DNA of 64,000 nt, taken from positions 1-64,000 of the forward strand of contig CAKMKJ010000002.1 of the NCBI GenBank assembly GCA_927443345.1. Reading direction: 5' to 3'. Each line of letters opens with the position of its first letter. Within the stretch, counting starts at the first letter, position 1. The notes under the pieces are model-generated. The model made no database searches. It saw nothing but the letters and a program-made list of their open reading frames with translations, and was not told the DNA's origin. Shown here piece by piece: positions 60,494 to 64,000 of the stretch. Source of the DNA: an uncultured Anaerolineaceae bacterium (GTDB taxonomy: Bacteria; Chloroflexota; Anaerolineae; Anaerolineales; Anaerolineaceae). The translations under genes were made by a program, and so were the position numbers.

Positions 60494-61294
60494 ATGTACA
60501 CTATTTCCAATGACCAACCCATAAAATCCTTGATCCTCGACATGGATGGCGTCTTGTGGCGTGAAAATGCCCCCATTGGCGATCTGGCGGCCGCCTTTGA
60601 CAGTTTTGAACGTGCCGGCCTTAAGGTGTTGCTGGCGACAAATAATGCTACACGCACTCCTGCTCAATACTTGCAAAAGATAGCTGGTTTCGGTGTCCAT
60701 CTCGATGAAGCTCAAGTGGTCAATTCTTCCATGGGTGTCGCCTATCTACTCAAAAAACGCTTTCCCCAGGGCGGACCGGTTTACATCCTTGGCGAAATCG
60801 GTTTGACCACTGCACTGAATGCTGCGGGCTTTTATCATTCCGAAGAACCTGGTCTTGCCGTGATTGGCAGCATGGATCGCGACATCACCTTCTGGAAATT
60901 GAAAGCTGCAACCTTGCTCATTCGCCGTGGCATCCCCTTTTACTTCACCAACCCTGATCGCACCTTCCCCACGCCTGAAGGCCTCATCCCCGGTGCTGGC
61001 GCAATCCTGGCTGCGCTTGAAACAGCCACCGACGTCACGCCGACCATCGCTGGCAAACCAGGCACCACCCTGTTTGACTTTGCCCTCGAACGACTCGGAA
61101 CCCTTCCCCAGGAGACACTTGTGGTCGGCGACCGCCTTGAGACGGATATCCTCGGCGGCCAGCGCGCAGGTTGCAAAACCGCCCTTGTCCTTTCTGGTAT
61201 TTCCACCCAGGAAGAAGCAAACGCCTGGCAGCCCTATCCTGATCTGGTGATCAACGAGCTATCAGACCTCCTTCAGGCTTTGGATGAACACTAA
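60494..61294 (+). CDS. HAD-IIA phosphatase (NagD-like)
   Basis: A 266-residue haloacid dehalogenase-type phosphatase. Motif I is LILDMDGVLWR, motif II LLATNNATRT, and motifs III/IV are 'PGTTLFDFALERL' and VVGDRLETDILGG. The class IIA cap between motifs II and III fits NagD, PNPase and phosphoglycolate phosphatase relatives; the substrate cannot be named. It overlaps rlmN by 11 bases. Confidence 0.85.
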   Translation: MYTISNDQPIKSLILDMDGVLWRENAPIGDLAAAFDSFERAGLKVLLATNNATRTPAQYLQKIAGFGVHLDEAQVVNSSMGVAYLLKKRFPQGGPVYILGEIGLTTALNAAGFYHSEEPGLAVIGSMDRDITFWKLKAATLLIRRGIPFYFTNPDRTFPTPEGLIPGAGAILAALETATDVTPTIAGKPGTTLFDFALERLGTLPQETLVVGDRLETDILGGQRAGCKTALVLSGISTQEEANAWQPYPDLVINELSDLLQALDEH

Positions 61295-62348
61295 ACCTTT
61301 CTTTTTTGACCTTAATCTCGATGCTCTCAAGGCAGAACTTAAAACCCTTGGGCTGCCTGAATTTAGAGCTAACCAGCTTTTTCAGGCTTTCTATGGTGAG
61401 CTCGTTTCGAGTGTCGAAGAAGTCACTACGCTTTCAAAAGACCAGCGCCAAATGTTATCCGATAAAATGGATTTCAGCCGTCTAAAACCCATTGAGCACT
61501 TACAGTCAACAGATAAAGAAACGGCAAAAATGCTTTTTGGCCTCATTGATGGAAGAGCGATCGAAACGGTCTTAATGCATTACGATGAACGGCAAACACT
61601 ATGCATATCAACGCAAGCTGGCTGCGCCATGGGTTGCGTCTTTTGCGCCACTGGTCAAATGGGTTTTGCCCGCAACCTGACCAGCGGCGAGGTCGTCGAA
61701 CAAGTATTGCATTTCGCTCGTGAACTCAAAAAAACGGGTCAAAACGTCACCAATATTGTCATCATGGGCATGGGTGAACCCTTCCATAACTACGATGCCG
61801 TCATGACCGCTGTGGACTTGCTAAACGACCCGTTGGGTCTAAACCTGGGCGCACGCCGCATCACCATTTCGACCGTTGGTTTGGTCCCCGAAATTTTGCG
61901 CTTTGCAGAAGAAAAACGCCAGGTCAACCTGGCCATCAGTTTGCATGCCGCGAATGATGAACTTCGGGCTTCACTATTGCCCATTGATCGCAAGTATCCG
62001 CTCTATGAACTGATGCAAGCCTGTCGTGAATATATTAACATCACCCACCGCAGACTTACATTTGAATGGGCGCTCATTTCAGATGTCAATGACCAGGATA
62101 AGGATGCTTATGAATTGGTCAAATTGCTCAAAGGCATGATTTGTCACGTCAACATCATCCAGCTCAATCCCACCAAAAAATATCGTGGCAAGACCCCCTC
62201 GCATGAACGTGCACTGGCTTTTCAAGCCATTCTCACAGAGAGCGGCATTCCCTGCACCATTCGCCTTCGCCGCGGCATTGACATTCATGCCGGCTGCGGA
62301 CAGCTTGCCCAGCATCAACGAAAATCTGAGAAAACGGAAATGATATAA
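61284..62348 (+). CDS. rlmN: dual-specificity 23S rRNA/tRNA adenine C2-methyltransferase
   Basis: A 354-residue radical SAM enzyme that methylates A2503 of 23S rRNA and A37 of some tRNAs. The cluster motif is CAMGCVFC in QAGCAMGCVFCATGQMGF. 'IVIMGMGEPFHNYD' and 'LAISLHAANDELR' are family signatures, and the C-terminal Cys of 'IHAGCGQLA' is the methyl-carrying residue. The start ATG lies within the end of the HAD gene, so they are coupled. ftsY follows nine bases later. Confidence 0.95.
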   Translation: MNTKPFFFDLNLDALKAELKTLGLPEFRANQLFQAFYGELVSSVEEVTTLSKDQRQMLSDKMDFSRLKPIEHLQSTDKETAKMLFGLIDGRAIETVLMHYDERQTLCISTQAGCAMGCVFCATGQMGFARNLTSGEVVEQVLHFARELKKTGQNVTNIVIMGMGEPFHNYDAVMTAVDLLNDPLGLNLGARRITISTVGLVPEILRFAEEKRQVNLAISLHAANDELRASLLPIDRKYPLYELMQACREYINITHRRLTFEWALISDVNDQDKDAYELVKLLKGMICHVNIIQLNPTKKYRGKTPSHERALAFQAILTESGIPCTIRLRRGIDIHAGCGQLAQHQRKSEKTEMI

Positions 62349-62357
62349 TTTTTACTT

Positions 62358-63278
62358 ATGGCTGATAACATTTTTGCTAAATGGAAAGAAGGTCTCGACC
62401 GCACCCGCAAATCCACTTTTGGACGGATTGCAACCCTGTTTGGGGCTACAGAGATCAAGGAAGAAACCTGGGAAGAGCTCGAAGAATTGCTCATCCAGGC
62501 TGATTTGGGTGTCGAAACTACCATGCGCCTTGTCAAAAAGCTTAAATCCCATACTTCCGAGCTTGGATTAACCAAAAGTTCAGAATTACAGCAAGTGCTG
62601 CATGATGAGCTTCTTTCTTTACTTAAAGTTCCCGAAGAATTACCCATAAATGGTGTTTCACCGGCCGTGATCCTGCTGGTGGGTGTTAATGGCTCTGGCA
62701 AGACCACCACAGCCGCCAAACTGGGCAAGCTTTATACTCAACAAGGCAAAAAGGTGCTGCTCGCCGCCGCGGATACATTCCGTGCGGCAGCCATCGATCA
62801 GCTTCAGGTTTGGGCAGACCGCCTTGGTCTGCAAGTTGTGGCTGGTCAACCCGAAAGTGATTCCGGTGCCGTGGCTTACGATGCCGTTCAGGCAGCCATT
62901 GCACGCAAATTTGATATTGTCCTGATTGATACCGCTGGCCGTCTGCATACCCGCTACAACCTGATGGAAGAGCTTAAGAAAGTTCACCGCGTGGTTGGCA
63001 AGGCCATGCCGGGCGCTCCACACGCCGTTCTGCTGGTCTTAGACGCCACCACCGGACAAAATGCCCTGCACCAGGCTAAAGCGTTTCAAGAAGCCGTCCA
63101 GGTCAATGGGGTAATCCTCTCCAAACTGGATTCCTCAGCCCGCGGTGGCATGGCATTCGCCATTCAACAGGAACTCAACCTGCCAATCTTTTTTGCCGGT
63201 TTGGGTGAAAAACCCGAGGATCTGACGCCTTTCGATCCCGAAGCCTTTGTCAAAAACATTCTGCTCAATCAAAATTAG
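62358..63278 (+). CDS. ftsY: signal recognition particle receptor FtsY
   Basis: A 306-residue SRP GTPase that docks SRP-bound ribosomes at the membrane. The N domain spans about 1-90. The G domain has G1 GVNGSGKTTTAAKL, 'ADTFRAAAIDQL', G3 DTAGRLHT and 'SKLDSSARGG'. It lacks the long acidic A domain of E. coli FtsY, as in many bacteria. prfB follows nine bases later. Confidence 0.95.
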   Translation: MADNIFAKWKEGLDRTRKSTFGRIATLFGATEIKEETWEELEELLIQADLGVETTMRLVKKLKSHTSELGLTKSSELQQVLHDELLSLLKVPEELPINGVSPAVILLVGVNGSGKTTTAAKLGKLYTQQGKKVLLAAADTFRAAAIDQLQVWADRLGLQVVAGQPESDSGAVAYDAVQAAIARKFDIVLIDTAGRLHTRYNLMEELKKVHRVVGKAMPGAPHAVLLVLDATTGQNALHQAKAFQEAVQVNGVILSKLDSSARGGMAFAIQQELNLPIFFAGLGEKPEDLTPFDPEAFVKNILLNQN

Positions 63279-63287
63279 AGGAACCAA

Positions 63288-64000
63288 ATGGAAGAACTTA
63301 CCGCATCACTTAAAGAATATCAGACAACCATCCATACGCTCATGGAGCGTCTTTGACTTAACCAACAAGCAGCTTCAGTTGGAGCATCTTCAGAAGCAAT
63401 CTGAAGATTCCAAAATCTGGGATGATCCCAAGCAGGCCCAGCAATTAATGAAAGATATCTCAGAGCTCAAAGATGAACTTAACCTCTGGAATTCTTTAAA
63501 TAAACGCATCAGCGATACGCTTGAACTTTCTCAGATGGAAGACCCTACACTCAACGATGAACTTACCGCTGAGACTGAAAAGATAAACCGCGAACTAAAC
63601 CAATTAAGCCTCTCCACGCTTTTGGGAGGTAAATATGATAAAGGCAACGCCCTGCTCACCATTAATACCGGTGAAGGCGGCACAGACGCCCAGGACTGGG
63701 CTGGTATGCTTGAACGCATGTATTTACGCTGGTGTGAGAACAAGGGTTTCAAGACTGAAATTCTTGATCAAACCGAGGGTGAAGAAGCCGGGATTAAGAC
63801 CGTCACCATGCTTGTTAGCGGTACCTATGCCTATGGGTTTCTTAAAGCAGAAAAAGGTGTTCACCGACTGGTGAGACTTTCACCTTATGATTCTGCTCAT
63901 CGCCGCCACACCTCATTTGCGCAGGTCGAAATCCTTCCCGAAGCTGCACAGGAAGATCCGTTGGTAGTGATAGGCCCAGACGAAGTCAAAATTGACATCT
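63288..64000 (+). CDS. prfB: peptide chain release factor 2, 5' part, with programmed +1 frameshift
   Basis: Release factor for UGA and UAA. The zero frame reads 22 codons (MEELTASLKEYQTTIHTLME...) and stops at an in-frame TGA (63354-63356) in CTTTGAC. A +1 shift there continues as LDLTNKQLQLEHLQKQ, KIWDDPKQAQ and on to VHRLVRLSPYDSAHRRHTSF at the window edge. GGAGCG just upstream can act as the stimulatory Shine-Dalgarno. This is the conserved autoregulation of prfB: low RF2 favours the shift. The GGQ motif lies beyond the window. Confidence 0.95.

Noticed and set aside
63288-63356. A 22-codon peptide or a broken gene before prfB
   Set aside because: The in-frame TGA in CTTTGAC with an upstream GGAGCG is the conserved RF2 frameshift, not a mutation.

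Overview
The window looks like a chromosome segment of an anaerobic member of the Chloroflexota (Anaerolineae-like). The clues are a fused ADP-forming acetyl-CoA synthetase, TrmFO-type tRNA methylation, split glycine dehydrogenase subunits, corrinoid methyl-transfer proteins and a housekeeping run of tig-clpP-rlmN-ftsY-prfB. This is inferred from gene content only; there is no rRNA in the window. The host genes are of medium GC. Two stretches are visibly richer in A/T: the corrinoid operon (about 6.3-9.8 kb) and the integrated element (about 49.7-58.2 kb).

Layout. 0-6.3 kb: an MFS exporter, a glycine riboswitch with its own terminator driving gcvH-gcvPA-gcvPB, and a membrane-anchored phosphoesterase. 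6.5-9.8 kb: a three-gene operon of a corrinoid protein, a UroD/MtaA-type methyltransferase and a DUF1638-like-GGDEF protein. 9.9-13.6 kb: a ferredoxin-NADP reductase-like flavoprotein and alaS. 13.7-26.7 kb (minus strand): a sigma-54 island of rpoN, a soluble histidine kinase, an NtrC-type activator without a DNA-binding domain, a small membrane protein, a 1775-residue TPR protein and a TPR protein with a caspase-clan peptidase domain. Two nearly identical -24/-12 promoters sit upstream of rpoN and of the membrane-protein/TPR/peptidase operon. 26.7-36.9 kb: trmFO, an M28 peptidase, a class I aminotransferase, hflX, rpmF, a PP2C-type phosphatase, a small P-loop protein, secD-secF and a threonine-dehydrogenase-like SDR. 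37-42.5 kb: a hydroxypyruvate/glyoxylate reductase-like enzyme, a DUF3795 protein, glycerate 2-kinase and acetyl-CoA synthetase. 42.6-49.6 kb: a scarred accessory region with gene remnants, an XRE regulator, a UvrA-like ABC protein, a serine hydrolase, a phosphatase-like protein and a hypothetical protein.

49.65-58.25 kb: an 8.5 kb element integrated at the 3' half of a tRNA-Leu(UAG) gene and bounded by a perfect 54-bp direct repeat. It has an integrase, a membrane pentapeptide-repeat cargo gene, a primase-helicase replication module, an AlpA-like regulator and a large terminase, but no capsid, portal or tail gene. It reads as a phage satellite. It separates tRNA-Leu from tig. 58.3-64 kb: tig, clpP, a HAD phosphatase, rlmN, ftsY and the start of prfB with its programmed +1 frameshift.

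The candidates for undescribed biology are: (1) the self-contained sigma-54/TPR/peptidase island, (2) the tRNA-Leu satellite with its interleaved inverted repeats, and (3) the corrinoid-methyltransferase operon coupled to a c-di-GMP synthase. The window also carries several families of short intergenic repeats. One 155-bp insert, flanked by a 34-bp duplication, appears to have split two formerly overlapping genes.
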